Source of the DNA: Minicystis rosea
Lineage (GTDB): Bacteria > Myxococcota_A > Polyangia > Polyangiales > Polyangiaceae
Direction: 5' to 3'
Assembly: GCA_001931535.1 (NCBI GenBank)
Contig: CP016211.1
Coordinates: 15,763,501-15,827,500 of the forward strand
DNA: 64,000 nucleotides
The notes below the pieces were generated by a model, which was given only the letters and a program-made list of their open reading frames with translations, did not search any database and was not told the DNA's origin. Positions 27,061 to 35,896 of the stretch are shown one piece after another; position 1 is the stretch's first letter, and each line of letters opens with the position of its first letter. The position numbers and the translations under genes are program-made.

Positions 27061-27762
27061 TCAACCGTTGTAGGGCGGAGGCTCTCCGAACACGAGGGCC
27101 CAGGTGAGCACCAACGCGGTGGGCGTGAGATCCACGAGCATCTGTCGGATCACGCCCTCCCGCCGCCGGGCGCGCGTGAGGACGAGCGTCGCCGCCAACA
27201 CGACGAAGCCGTATACGCACAAATAGGCGGCCACGTGCAGTCGCCAGTACGGCGCCCCGCCATGCCCGCCCCACGTTGCCTCCTCGCGGAGCTCCCACGC
27301 GTAGCGCGACAGGGGGAAGATGGCGGGGAGGGCGAGCCACTGGGCCCAGACGATGGCTCTGCGGAGCTTCGCGGAGATCATCGCGTCACGGAAGCACCAA
27401 GCGCAGACGAGCACGACGCCGACGACCGCGAAGACAGGGACGAGCCACGGGAAGTGGATTCGCGAATCATCGACGAAGACATGAAACCAGAGCGGGGCCG
27501 TGGCGGCGGCCTGGACGACGTTGACGAGCGAAAGCACGAGCGACGCCAGGAAGATCGAAGAGGTCCGATTGCCGCTCGCGGCGGCGGGCCGGCATGCATC
27601 CCACGCGCGTGTCGCGGGAACCGCCGAGAGCGCGATCAAGAAGAGAGCCGCTGCGCCGGCGAGCCCCGCGAACGCAAGAGTGCCGAGCGCAACGGTGCCG
27701 AGGGCTGCGACGAGGACGCGCAGGAGAAGCGTTGTCTGGTGCTGATCGCCGTTGGGCTTCAT
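27061..27762 (-). CDS. Polytopic membrane protein of unknown function
   Basis: A 233-residue inner-membrane protein with about six hydrophobic helices: LVAALGTVALGTLAFAGLAG, then SIFLASLVLSLVNVVQAAAT, PWLVPVFAVVGVVLVCAWCF, IVWAQWLALPAIFPLS, LHVAAYLCVYGFVVLAATLV and PTALVLTWALVFG. The short loops are Arg-rich on the presumed cytosolic side. ATG at 27762. No family recognised and no operon partner. Confidence 0.72.
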   Translation of the reverse strand: MKPNGDQHQTTLLLRVLVAALGTVALGTLAFAGLAGAAALFLIALSAVPATRAWDACRPAAASGNRTSSIFLASLVLSLVNVVQAAATAPLWFHVFVDDSRIHFPWLVPVFAVVGVVLVCAWCFRDAMISAKLRRAIVWAQWLALPAIFPLSRYAWELREEATWGGHGGAPYWRLHVAAYLCVYGFVVLAATLVLTRARRREGVIRQMLVDLTPTALVLTWALVFGEPPPYNG

Positions 27763-27862
27763 GGAACGTGAGAACGCTTCAGGTGGAGGATTGATTCGGC
27801 GCGCGGACCGCGCTGCGGGGCTGACCGGGAAGCGACCGGAGAGCGAGGCTGAGCCAGCCCAA

Positions 27863-28190
27863 TCAGCTCGTCTTGGACTTGCACGCCTCGAAGGCCTTCG
27901 ATCTCCCGGTCGCGCGCGTCAGGCGCCGGCGCAGGCTTGGGACCGCGTTTGTTGGCGGCGAGAGCCTCGAGCTCACCTCGCTCGCGCGCGGCCCGCCATT
28001 CGACCAGGTGCGAGCTGTACAGCTCCTCGCGGCGCAGGATCGCGCCGACCTCGCCGGGCTTGGTGCAAGCATCGACCTCCGCGAGGATGCCGCGCTCGTG
28101 CTCGGCCGAGAACGCGCGGCGTTCGGTTCGGGCTCGACCTCGGTGGGCGCCACCACCGGGCGCTGTTCGTCTGCCATCGCCATGATCATC
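27863..28190 (-). pseudogene. IS3-family OrfA (transposase subunit) remnant
   Basis: One frame encodes FSAEHERGILAEVDACTKPG, then EVGAILRREELYSSHLVEW, ALAANKRGPKPAPAPDARDR: the helix-turn-helix protein OrfA of IS3 elements (usual form LREADACTxPGEIGALLRRE, GLYSSHLTTWRR). Its natural start, MADEQRPVVAPTEVEPEPNA (near 28180), is one base out of frame, so one base has been lost near 28125. The coiled-coil end and OrfB are missing; the sequence loses similarity after DREIEGL near 27900. A distinct OrfB scrap lies at 17943. Confidence 0.8.
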
Positions 28191-28530
28191 TACCACGCGC
28201 CCTGCTCGGTAGACTCCGAAGTAACCGGTGTCTCAGCTGAAAGGCATCCTCCGGTCGACTTCGGATATCGGATATCCGCGGTATCGGATACACACCAACG
28301 GATGCCGTCGCGCGGAGGCCGTCGCCTGCCTTCCCAAGCGCGGCGCAAAGGCGCCTGACGAGTCGCACGGGCGGGCGGCGAGGGCGGCGCGGCTGCTGGC
28401 AAGGGCGGTGGTGGCACCGTCACGAGGAGCCAGGGAGCGAGCGTATCGAGACATCGTATGCCGTCACCCGGCCAGCGCGTCGAGCGCGGCGTGGTTGCGA
28501 CGGCTGGCGAGCGTTCCATACAGGGAACCC

Positions 28531-30075
28531 ATGCCGGCACGGATCCTTGCCTCGCTGCTCTTCCCCACGCTCACCCATCCGATCGACGCGTCGTGCGTCT
28601 CGGGCCTCGTGGTCTCGACCGATGGTCGCCAGCTGGCGCGCGTGATCCACACCGGGCTGTACGTCTGGGAGATCACGCGGCCCGGCTCTCCGCCGCGCTC
28701 GTTCGAGACGTCCCTGGGAGGCGTCTCGCGCGCCGATCCTGGTTGGTTCGTGCACGGCATCGGGGGCTGGCTGAGCCACCTCGACAGCGAGCTCGCCGAG
28801 CTGCCCGCGATCGAGATGATCGTCCCCACGCCGCAGACCCTCAGCAGCAACGCACTGCTCTTCTCCGTGCTGCGCGTCGAGCCGGCGACGGACGGAGACA
28901 CCTGGCTCGTCGTCGGCTCCGAGTCGTCGAACCACCGCTGGGGAGAGTCCCTCGCGATTGGCTGGAGCTCACGGTCGGCCGGGCCGCGCTGGGTGCGTAA
29001 GGGCGTGATCACGGCGCGGCTCTCGTACGACGGCCGCACCGCGGCGATCCTGTTCAAGGGTGGCCGCGTCGAGGTCGTCGACATGCTGTCGGGGGCCACC
29101 TGCGGCTGTCCCGTGGACGGCTCGGCCAGGGGGGCTTGCCCTCTCGATCGGCGCCCGTGGGTCGTCGCATCCATCGAGGAGCGACGCGAGGGCGGCGACG
29201 CACATCGGCTCGTGCTCGCGGGCGAGGGCGCTCCGCTGCCATTTGCGGGCTCGGACGGGCGTCTCGATCCCCGGCTGGCGCCGCTGGTCGCGCCCGACCA
29301 GAGCGTGTGCGTGACGGCCTCGGGGAGGACCCTCCATGTGTGGGACATCGAGCCGCGCACGCTGCGCGAAAGCCTGACCTTCGACGCGCCGATCTCCTCG
29401 TACGACTTCACCCCTCAGGGCACGCTGTTGGTGGGAGAAGAGGAGGGCCAGATCCGGGTGGTCGTGCTCGATCCTGCGCCGGCGCTCCCGCGTCCGCAGC
29501 CAGGCGCGGGAGCCGCGATCACGCCGGTGCGCTCCGGGCTCGCGATCGCCGAGGAGGACGCTCGCGCGAAGCTCGCCGCGATGCTCGAGCGGCTGCACGC
29601 GTGCGGGCTCCTGCGGGCCTTCGATCAGGCTGGCTTCGAGCGCCTGGTGCGGCAGGCGCACGGCAAGCTGCTGGGCATGTCGGCGACCTACCTCGACGAG
29701 GTGCTGGTGGCTGCCCACGGCGAGGGTCCGACCGCGAGCGCGCTGGCCGAGCAGGTGGTCACCGTGCCATTCAGGCGGCGGCCCGAGGCGATCCAGGCAG
29801 CCTGGGAGGCGCTGGTGGCGCTCACGGCGCTCGACGTCCCTGCTCCGGCGATCGAGGCGACCTCGCTGGTGTGTGGGGCCGACACGATCGATTGCCGCTA
29901 CGGGTACGGGCCGCTCGCCTTCTGGTTCGACACCCGGCTCGAGGAGGCTGGGCGAGCCGAGCGGCTCATGATCCATGCTACCGGCGGCGAGTGGGCGACG
30001 TTCGTGCTGCGCGGGCTCGACGCGGAGAGCGAGGAGCGCCTCGATGGGCTCCTGTTCGGTTTTCCCTACGAGTGA
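28531..30075 (+). CDS. Hypothetical protein with WD40-like N-terminal part
   Basis: A protein of 514 residues from the ATG at 28531 (AGGGA just upstream). Open frame continues upstream to 28228, and the part from about 28370 (RAARLLARAVVAPSRGARER) still looks like protein, so the true start may be earlier. The first ~320 residues have propeller-like turns: SGLVVSTDGRQLARVIHTGL with LYVWEIT, RTLHVWDIEPRTL and YDFTPQGTLLVGEEEGQIRV. The last ~170 residues form another domain (ARAKLAAMLERLHACGLLRA to LDGLLFGFPYE), acidic and with no match I know. No signal peptide. Function unknown. Confidence 0.68.
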   Translation: MPARILASLLFPTLTHPIDASCVSGLVVSTDGRQLARVIHTGLYVWEITRPGSPPRSFETSLGGVSRADPGWFVHGIGGWLSHLDSELAELPAIEMIVPTPQTLSSNALLFSVLRVEPATDGDTWLVVGSESSNHRWGESLAIGWSSRSAGPRWVRKGVITARLSYDGRTAAILFKGGRVEVVDMLSGATCGCPVDGSARGACPLDRRPWVVASIEERREGGDAHRLVLAGEGAPLPFAGSDGRLDPRLAPLVAPDQSVCVTASGRTLHVWDIEPRTLRESLTFDAPISSYDFTPQGTLLVGEEEGQIRVVVLDPAPALPRPQPGAGAAITPVRSGLAIAEEDARAKLAAMLERLHACGLLRAFDQAGFERLVRQAHGKLLGMSATYLDEVLVAAHGEGPTASALAEQVVTVPFRRRPEAIQAAWEALVALTALDVPAPAIEATSLVCGADTIDCRYGYGPLAFWFDTRLEEAGRAERLMIHATGGEWATFVLRGLDAESEERLDGLLFGFPYE

Positions 30076-30436
30076 CGCGTGACTCGGCCCCAGCCGAGCC
30101 TGCCGGCAGCGCGTCGACGACCAGCGGTCGGCCCGTCGTGCATGCCCCTGCGACGTTCGAAGCAGCGAAGGATTGGACGGGCAGGGGCTTCCGAGTCCGG
30201 TGGCGCGGACGCAGTCCGCATCAGCGGACTCCTCCGGAGCGGACTCCGGTGCACCGGTCCCTGCGGGCGGCCCGAAACAGCGCTGCGTTCGCCGGACGAG
30301 CGGATGGCACCCTTTCTGCTCATGCGTCCTGAAGTGCCCAACGGAACGGACCTCTGCCGGCCCGTCTCGATAGGCACTCTCGACACGTACGTCGATGGGC
30401 TCATCTGGGTCCCTCGCTCCTCCATGAGAGGTATGA
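30076..30436. other. Intergenic region
   Basis: About 360 bp. It holds an 8-bp inverted repeat (GCCCCTGC near 30145 and GCAGGGGC near 30180) that could be a weak terminator of the gene before it, plus a TCCGGAG-rich segment. No gene is supported. Confidence 0.3.
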
Positions 30437-31105
30437 ATGTTCAGCGTGGTGCAATCACAGCAGCTCGAGATCAAGACCCATATCAAGGTCCTTGCCTCAT
30501 CGATCTTCCTCGCCTCGTTCGTCGCCGTCGGTTGTGCGTTCGAGGAGAGCCGCGATCCTGCGGAGCGGATCCACGAGGCGCCGGCCGCGCAGAGCGACGT
30601 CGGCTACCTGCTCGGCCGAATCGTGCGGCTGAGCTTCACCGATCAAGCCCGCACGCCGTTCGCCGAGATCCACATCGTGAGCAGGGAAACGAGGATCCAT
30701 CGGCCGGGCACCGAGTACTGGTATGTAAACCGGGCCGCATCGAGCCTACTCGGCACCTACGCGCTCGACGTCACCACCGAGGACGTGGACGCCGACCCGC
30801 CGGATCCCGACTACCCCAATGAGCAGCGGTTCACCGAGGTGGAGTTTCCGACGACCGGGTGGGGGGCCGGATGGACGAGCGACCCGCACTCGTTCGGTAC
30901 GCTCCTCGGTGACGGCTCGGGAGCCTACCTCCGCTTCGCGACGACCACGACCGGCGACGTGTCGCGCGTGGCTTGGTACCAGGTGATCCCGGACGCGCAG
31001 GCGCCGCGATGGCTCACGCTCGATGGGCGGTTCGTAGCGGGCGGCGCCAGCGCTTCGGTCCCGAGCGGATACCGCGGCTACGACATCGACCAGGCCGCGC
31101 CGTAG
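30437..31105 (+). CDS. Putative lipoprotein
   Basis: A 222-residue protein with signal peptide and lipobox (VLASSIFLASFVAVGCAFEE); it should be lipidated on the Cys of VGC. The mature part is beta-rich with no Cys (LLGRIVRLSFTDQARTPFAE, FPTTGWGAGWTSDPHSFGTL, YLRFATTTTGDVSRVAWYQV). I do not recognise the fold. ATG at 30437. Several unrelated lipoproteins of this size lie in the window, as is usual in myxobacteria. Confidence 0.75.
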   Translation: MFSVVQSQQLEIKTHIKVLASSIFLASFVAVGCAFEESRDPAERIHEAPAAQSDVGYLLGRIVRLSFTDQARTPFAEIHIVSRETRIHRPGTEYWYVNRAASSLLGTYALDVTTEDVDADPPDPDYPNEQRFTEVEFPTTGWGAGWTSDPHSFGTLLGDGSGAYLRFATTTTGDVSRVAWYQVIPDAQAPRWLTLDGRFVAGGASASVPSGYRGYDIDQAAP

Positions 31106-31288
31106 CAGGCCTGCGGTGATCGCCGGCACCCCGCGCACCGCAGGATCGGTGGAACTGGCGAGCTGCTCGGCGGCCTGCAGCGAGGCCATGGGCCCGTACG
31201 GGTAGGCGAAGCTTCAGGCCGAGATCGTGTGTTGGAGGAGCGCGCGATATCCGCGTGTCCTCGCTCTGTCTTCGCGGGCGTCGAGGGC

Positions 31289-32485
31289 TCACCGGGGCGG
31301 GTGGTGGCTCTCATGGGTCGAGCTGACGGTGGAGGCGATCGTGATCCCGAGCGCCTGTCGCAGCGCATGATGCTGCGGCGACACCCAGAACACGAGCAGC
31401 TCTTTGAGCTTCTCCGTCAGGCTCAGATCGTCGGGCTGGTCGCGCTCGGCGGCCAGGATCTGTTTTGCGATCTCGAGATCACCGCAGAGCAACAAGCCCG
31501 CACGCGCCGACGTAATCTCGACTGCGTGGCTCCAGCGCGCCATGTCGACTCGGGCGCCCTCGGCGAAGAACCTCCTCACGGCGTCCCGGAGCCCCTCGAT
31601 TTGCAGAGGCTTGATGTACCGCCGGAGCATCGCATTCACGGCGACGATCTGCTGGTCGAGCTCCGGCGGAAAGGGCGCGCCCGGCGCGACCAGCGCGATC
31701 CCGGCGTGGAGCAGCGCCGTCAGCTCGGCCACCGTGGCAAAGAGCGTCTTGATGTAGTGCTCGGGCCGGTGCATCGCGAGGTGCTTGCCCACGGGAAAGA
31801 GCATCTGTCGCGGGGAGAAGCCGGTGAGCAAGGTGTTGCCTGCCACGCTTGCCGGCGGGTCGACGGGCACGTGCACCAGCGCACCGGGGAGATCGTCGCG
31901 CAGGTAGAAGGGCGGGCGAGCGATACCGAGCACGGCCGCCGACCAGCCGAAGATCCGCGCGAGCCCGACCTTCGACGTGTTCGGATCCTCCCGGAAGCGC
32001 TCGTCGAGCACCGGCAGCTCGTTCCTGGCCTTCAGGACATCCATCTTCGCGTGCAGCGTGGCCGGCGCGATCATCTCGAAGATCCTGCCGATGTGGATGC
32101 TGTCTTCCTCGTGAAAGAGGTTCCGGCGCCACTGCTCTTCATCGAGTCCGCCGCGTACGGCGGGTATCGACGATGGGCGGTGATTCTCGAAGAACCGCGT
32201 CTCCTCCTGATCCGCTTTGCGCAGGAAGGCGAGCGCCGCAGCGGCACACCAGGCCTCGTCGTGCGCTCCCCTTTCGAGCTCGAGGCGATGGAGCTTGCGA
32301 TAGGCATCGACGTCGAGCGGGTCGGCCTTGATCCTCGCCCGGATCTCCGCTTCGCTCACGGTGTCGTCGTGACGCGGCGCCGGTGCCACCGGGACTGCCG
32401 GCGTCGTGACAGCCCTGTCGCACCCTTCCGCCACGAGGCCGAGAGCCGTCGCGCCGGAGGACAGGAGGAGCGCTCGTCGGTTCAT
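31289..32485 (-). CDS. Putative lipoprotein of unknown function
   Basis: A 398-residue protein starting MNRRALLLSSGATALGLVAE with a GC lipobox and an arginine pair, so export as a lipoprotein (possibly by Tat) is likely. The mature part is helical (IRARIKADPLDVDAYRKLHR, FRKA-like stretches, SIHIGRIFEMIAPATLHAKM, LLHAGIALVAPGAPFPPELD). No family recognised. It is convergent with the lipoprotein at 30437 across a 183-bp gap that shows nothing. Confidence 0.7.
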   Translation of the reverse strand: MNRRALLLSSGATALGLVAEGCDRAVTTPAVPVAPAPRHDDTVSEAEIRARIKADPLDVDAYRKLHRLELERGAHDEAWCAAAALAFLRKADQEETRFFENHRPSSIPAVRGGLDEEQWRRNLFHEEDSIHIGRIFEMIAPATLHAKMDVLKARNELPVLDERFREDPNTSKVGLARIFGWSAAVLGIARPPFYLRDDLPGALVHVPVDPPASVAGNTLLTGFSPRQMLFPVGKHLAMHRPEHYIKTLFATVAELTALLHAGIALVAPGAPFPPELDQQIVAVNAMLRRYIKPLQIEGLRDAVRRFFAEGARVDMARWSHAVEITSARAGLLLCGDLEIAKQILAAERDQPDDLSLTEKLKELLVFWVSPQHHALRQALGITIASTVSSTHESHHPPR

Positions 32486-32592
32486 GAGATCGGCCCCAAA
32501 GCTATCATGGCTCCAGTGACGTCAGCACGAAGTCTGGCCACCATGGACCAGACTCGGTGCCACTTTGCGGCGGCGTTGCGCGCGCAGCGGCC

Positions 32593-33115
32593 CTATCGAT
32601 TCTCGATGGGGCTTCGCCCCGGTTCCGACGGATGGATACAGCTCGCGAGCTCACGCAGGAACGATACGACACCTCTCCCAGGCGCTCGGGTCGTTCAAAC
32701 GGAAGGCCGTGACCGGCGCCCTGGACCTGTTCGATTCGCATGCGTGGGTTGAGGCCGCGCAGCTCCGTTGTCATCTCGAGCGCGACGACGGGGCTGCTGT
32801 CGCCAATCACGCGCAGGCTCGGAACGTCAATCGTGCTCATCACGTTGCGATGGTCGGGATTGGGCGGCGTGAGCACGTCGAAGGCGTCCATGCAGGTCTT
32901 CCGTCTGGCCTCGGCAAGGAGCTCGACGATCTCGGGGGAGCGACGCGGGGCCGGGCTCGGGCCTGCGCGATGAGGTCGGACTTCTGTAGACCGAGAGCCT
33001 GGCGGTGTTGATCGGCGACGTCGCTGTCGCGCACCTCGCGCCGGCGCTCGGGGCTCAAGAACGTCGGGTCGAAGGAGCTGAACGGGTGCGAGCGCGATCC
33101 GGAGTCACGCGACAT
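32593..33115 (-). pseudogene. Alpha/beta hydrolase 3' fragment, twice frameshifted
   Basis: Three successive minus-strand frames piece together the C-terminal half of an alpha/beta-hydrolase. They are FDPTFLSPERRREVRDSDVA then SDLIAQARARPR (from about 33085); SPEIVELLAEARRKTCMDAF then VPSLRVIGDSSPVV and QVQGAGHGLPFERPERLGE with the catalytic-His turn GAGHGLPFE; and VVSFLRELASC ending at the stop at 32593. Both joints look like one lost base each (near 32935 and 32665). The nucleophile half is missing. It lies between a lipoprotein gene and a VOC gene. Confidence 0.75.
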
Positions 33116-33132
33116 CGGGTAGCGTGGCGTCC

Positions 33133-33525
33133 ATGTTCGATCACGTCACGCTCACGGTCTCGGACTACGCGCGATCCAAGGCCTTCTACGAGAAGGCGCT
33201 CGCGCCGCTCGGGATCGCGCCGATCAAGGAGCTCGAACATACGTGCGGCTTCGGTCGCGGCGACGGGCAGGATTTCTGGATCGGCACCGGCCCCGCCTCG
33301 TTCCAGAAGCCCGAGGATCTCGCGCGCCTGACGCCCACGCACATCGCCTTCGCCGCGCGAAGCCGCGAGGAGGTGCACGCTTTTTACGAGGCCGCGCTCG
33401 CGGCCGGCGCAAAGGACTACGGCGCGCCCGGGCTCCGACCGCACTACCACCCGAGCTACTACGGTGCTTTCGTCCTCGATCCCGACGGGAACGACATCGA
33501 GGCGGTCTTTCACGATCCGGTGTAG
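33133..33525 (+). CDS. VOC-family (glyoxalase/bleomycin-resistance fold) protein
   Basis: A 130-residue single VOC module: MFDHVTLTVSDYARSKAFYE, then HIAFAARSREEVHAFYEAAL, and YHPSYYGAFVLDPDGNDIEA ending in VFHDPV. The metal-ligand positions (His4, His near 75, Glu near 122) are present, so it may be an active lyase or dioxygenase, or an antibiotic-binding protein. ATG at 33133; a GTG at 33124 is in frame. It stands alone. Confidence 0.9.
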   Translation: MFDHVTLTVSDYARSKAFYEKALAPLGIAPIKELEHTCGFGRGDGQDFWIGTGPASFQKPEDLARLTPTHIAFAARSREEVHAFYEAALAAGAKDYGAPGLRPHYHPSYYGAFVLDPDGNDIEAVFHDPV

Positions 33526-33636
33526 CGAGAGCCCCAACACTGCTGGTTACACCGTGTCGCTCGAGATCGCGCGGTAGACGGTCACGGGACGTCCTCGGCT
33601 CTCGGCGCCTCCGGGGCGCGCCCACGAGCGACGGCG

Positions 33637-34578
33637 TCAGGCCAGCGCCTTCACGCGCCGCCGCCACGCGCCGGGCGCGACGCCGGCCCACTGCCGGAAC
33701 GCGTGGCTGAACGAGGCCTCGGACGAGTAGCCGCTGAGGCGCGACACCTTCGCGAGCGGCGCGCCCGCGCGCAGGAGCTCGCCGGCCTTCTGCATGCGGA
33801 GCCGCGTGAGGTAGCCGAGCGGCGGCTCACCGACGAGCTCGGTGAAGCGCGCCGCGAAGACCGAGCGCGAGAGGCCCACTTCTTCGGCGAGCGAGGCCAC
33901 CGTCCACGGCGCCTCGGCGCGTCGGTGCATGGCGCCGAGCGCCGCCGCGGTGCTCGGATCGCGGAGGGCGCGGAGGAACCCGCTGCCGTTCTCGGCGGAG
34001 CGCGCCAGGTAGGCACGGAGGATCTGGATGAACATGACGTCGGCCATGCGGAGGAGGACGATCTCCGAGCCGGGCCGATTCGTCTCGACCTCGCGCGTGA
34101 TGAACTGGATGTTCTCGAGGAACGACGGCACCGCCTGCTCCGTGTCCGGGTTCATCCGGATGAGCGGCGGCAGCGTGGCGAGGATCGGCATCGCGAGCGG
34201 ATCGTCGATCACGAAGGCGCCGGTGAGGAACGTCGTCTCGGCGCCCTGCGTGCCGAGCTTCATGTGAAAGACGCCGGGGGTCGGCTCGGCCGCGGATTTC
34301 GCGCACGCGTTCCAGCTCCGGAGCGGGCTCCGCGGGTCGTCGCGCAGCGCGTGGGCATGGCCATGCGGGAACACCGCGAGGTCGCCGCCGGACAGCGCGA
34401 TCTGCGGGGCGTCCGATTCGTCGATGGCGAGCCAGGCGCTGCCGCGGACGACGTAGTGGAACCGCACGCAGCTCCTGGCGCCCGGCACGGCGAGCCCCCA
34501 GGGCGCGCGCCCGACGGTCGAAGCCCAGCGCGTCTTCCGGAGACGAACGGGGGCGAGCACGGCGCTCAAGGCATCCAT
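33637..34578 (-). CDS. AraC-family regulator with cupin N-terminal domain
   Basis: A 313-residue transcription factor. The cupin_6 half shows FHYVVRGSAWLAID, LSGGDLAVFPHGHAHALRDD and FLTGAFVIDDPLAMPILATL. The C-terminal AraC helix-turn-helix pair shows WTVASLAEEVGLSRSVFAAR, FTELVGEPPLGYLTRLRM and KVSRLSGYSSEASFSHAFRQ. It diverges from an SDR oxidoreductase gene with 140 bp between, and a 21-bp-spaced direct repeat there is a good candidate operator. It is a paralogue of the regulator at 14091. Likely ligand: the substrate or product of the SDR (inference). Confidence 0.93.
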   Translation of the reverse strand: MDALSAVLAPVRLRKTRWASTVGRAPWGLAVPGARSCVRFHYVVRGSAWLAIDESDAPQIALSGGDLAVFPHGHAHALRDDPRSPLRSWNACAKSAAEPTPGVFHMKLGTQGAETTFLTGAFVIDDPLAMPILATLPPLIRMNPDTEQAVPSFLENIQFITREVETNRPGSEIVLLRMADVMFIQILRAYLARSAENGSGFLRALRDPSTAAALGAMHRRAEAPWTVASLAEEVGLSRSVFAARFTELVGEPPLGYLTRLRMQKAGELLRAGAPLAKVSRLSGYSSEASFSHAFRQWAGVAPGAWRRRVKALA

Positions 34579-34623
34579 CGCTCCCCAGCGTAGTGAGCCC
34601 CGGCCGAGCTCTCCAAGCCGCCC

Positions 34624-34655
34624 GGACGATTTCGAAATTTCCCGGGACGACTTCG
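34624..34655. promoter_or_regulatory. Candidate AraC-type operator (21-bp-spaced direct repeat)
   Basis: GGACGATTTCG at 34624-34634 and GGACGACTTCG at 34645-34655 match at 10 of 11 positions and start exactly 21 bp apart, two turns of the helix. That is the usual layout of AraC/XylS sites. It lies between the divergent AraC regulator (start 34578) and SDR gene (start 34719). Binding is inferred. Confidence 0.6.
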
Positions 34656-34718
34656 CATGGTTCGTGCCGATCGCGAGCCGTACCTAGGACGCGTCGTTCT
34701 CCACGAAAGGAACGAATC

Positions 34719-35492
34719 ATGTCCAGCAAGCTCGATTTCTCCGGAGATCTCATCGGTCGTCGCGCCCTCGTCACGGGAGGCTCGCGCGGCATCGGCGCGG
34801 CGATCGCGCAGCGCCTCCTCGACGCCGGCGCGAAGGTCGTCGTGGCCGCGCGATCGCGCAACGAGGAGACGCCCGCAGCGGCCACGCTCGTCACCGGCGA
34901 CGTGCGCACCGCCTCTGGGGTGAAGGCGATCGCGGCCGGGGCGCTCTCGGCGCTCGGGGGCGTCGACATCCTCGTGAACAATGCCGGTGGGTCGAATGGC
35001 TTTCCGGAGGGCGCGGCCTCGATCCCGGAGGAGGAGTGGCAAGACGTCTTCGCGCTGAACCTCTTCTCCTCGGTGCGCCTCACCAACGCGGTGCTCCCGG
35101 CGCTCCGCGCGTCGACGGCGGCGGCGATCGTGAACATCTCCTCGACCGCCGCGACGATGGGGGCCGGCGCAGCGCCGTTCGCGCACTACAGCGCGGCGAA
35201 GGCGGGGCTCGAGGCGTACTCGCGCGTCCTCGCCGTGGAGCTCGCGCCCAGCAACATCCGCGTGAACGTGGTGACGCCCGGACCGGTGACGACCGTGGGC
35301 TCGGACGCGCTGCGAAAGAGGTTCGGCGACGAGATGGGCGTGCCGGCCGAGGCCTGGCTCCAGTCCGTCCCGCTGGGCCGCTGGGGCGGCACCGAGGATG
35401 TCGCCGAGGTCGTCGCGCTGCTCGTCTCGGACCGCGGCAAGTGGCTTACCGGCGTGAACTACCGGGTCGATGGCGGGATGAGCGCGCGCTGA
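34719..35492 (+). CDS. Short-chain dehydrogenase/reductase (SDR)
   Basis: A 257-residue classical SDR oxidoreductase. Cofactor motif RALVTGGSRGIGAAIAQRL, then DILVNNAGGSNG (NNAG), catalytic Ser in IVNISSTAATMG, YxxxK in FAHYSAAKAGLEAYS, the VNVVTPGPV loop, and a C-terminal LTGVNYRVDGGMSAR. The basic residues after the second strand (VVAARSRNEE) suggest NADP(H). ATG at 34719 follows an AAAGGAAC site. Divergent from the AraC regulator, which probably controls it. Substrate unknown. Confidence 0.95.
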   Translation: MSSKLDFSGDLIGRRALVTGGSRGIGAAIAQRLLDAGAKVVVAARSRNEETPAAATLVTGDVRTASGVKAIAAGALSALGGVDILVNNAGGSNGFPEGAASIPEEEWQDVFALNLFSSVRLTNAVLPALRASTAAAIVNISSTAATMGAGAAPFAHYSAAKAGLEAYSRVLAVELAPSNIRVNVVTPGPVTTVGSDALRKRFGDEMGVPAEAWLQSVPLGRWGGTEDVAEVVALLVSDRGKWLTGVNYRVDGGMSAR

Positions 35493-35896
35493 GGCAGGCA
35501 AGCGTCGGGCAGCCGAGGTCGTGGGCGGCGCGGACGAGGCCCTCTTCCGGCGTGCTGGCGGAGAGGTTGACGTCGCCCTGCTTCTCCGCGCCGTGCGTCG
35601 TCTCGCAGCGGAGCGCGCGGCCGCGGGGGAACGGGGGCCGAGGGGAAGTGCTGCCCAGCCTCAACCGCAGCTCCTTGACGAGACGATCCTGAAGCGTCTG
35701 GTGCGCCCGGTGGCGTACCGTGTGACGTGCCCCGGAACGGCGCCGGCGCGACTGCCCCCATCGCCGCCGCCGCACACCTACGCAGCCGGAGAAGAGGCCG
35801 GTCGCACGAAATCGAGAGCGCGGGAACGGCGTCGTGTACGTCAGTCCGGGCGCGCGTCCCTTGCGGTCCGCCGGGGATCGGTCGAGGTTCGGCGGC
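35493..35896. other. Intergenic region with a possible minus-strand coding scrap
   Basis: About 400 bp. On the minus strand, around 35510-35620, a short frame encodes EKQGDVNLSASTPEEGLVRA then AHDLGCPTLACLSA, which looks like protein but has no start, family or clean ends. No other feature is seen. Confidence 0.3.
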
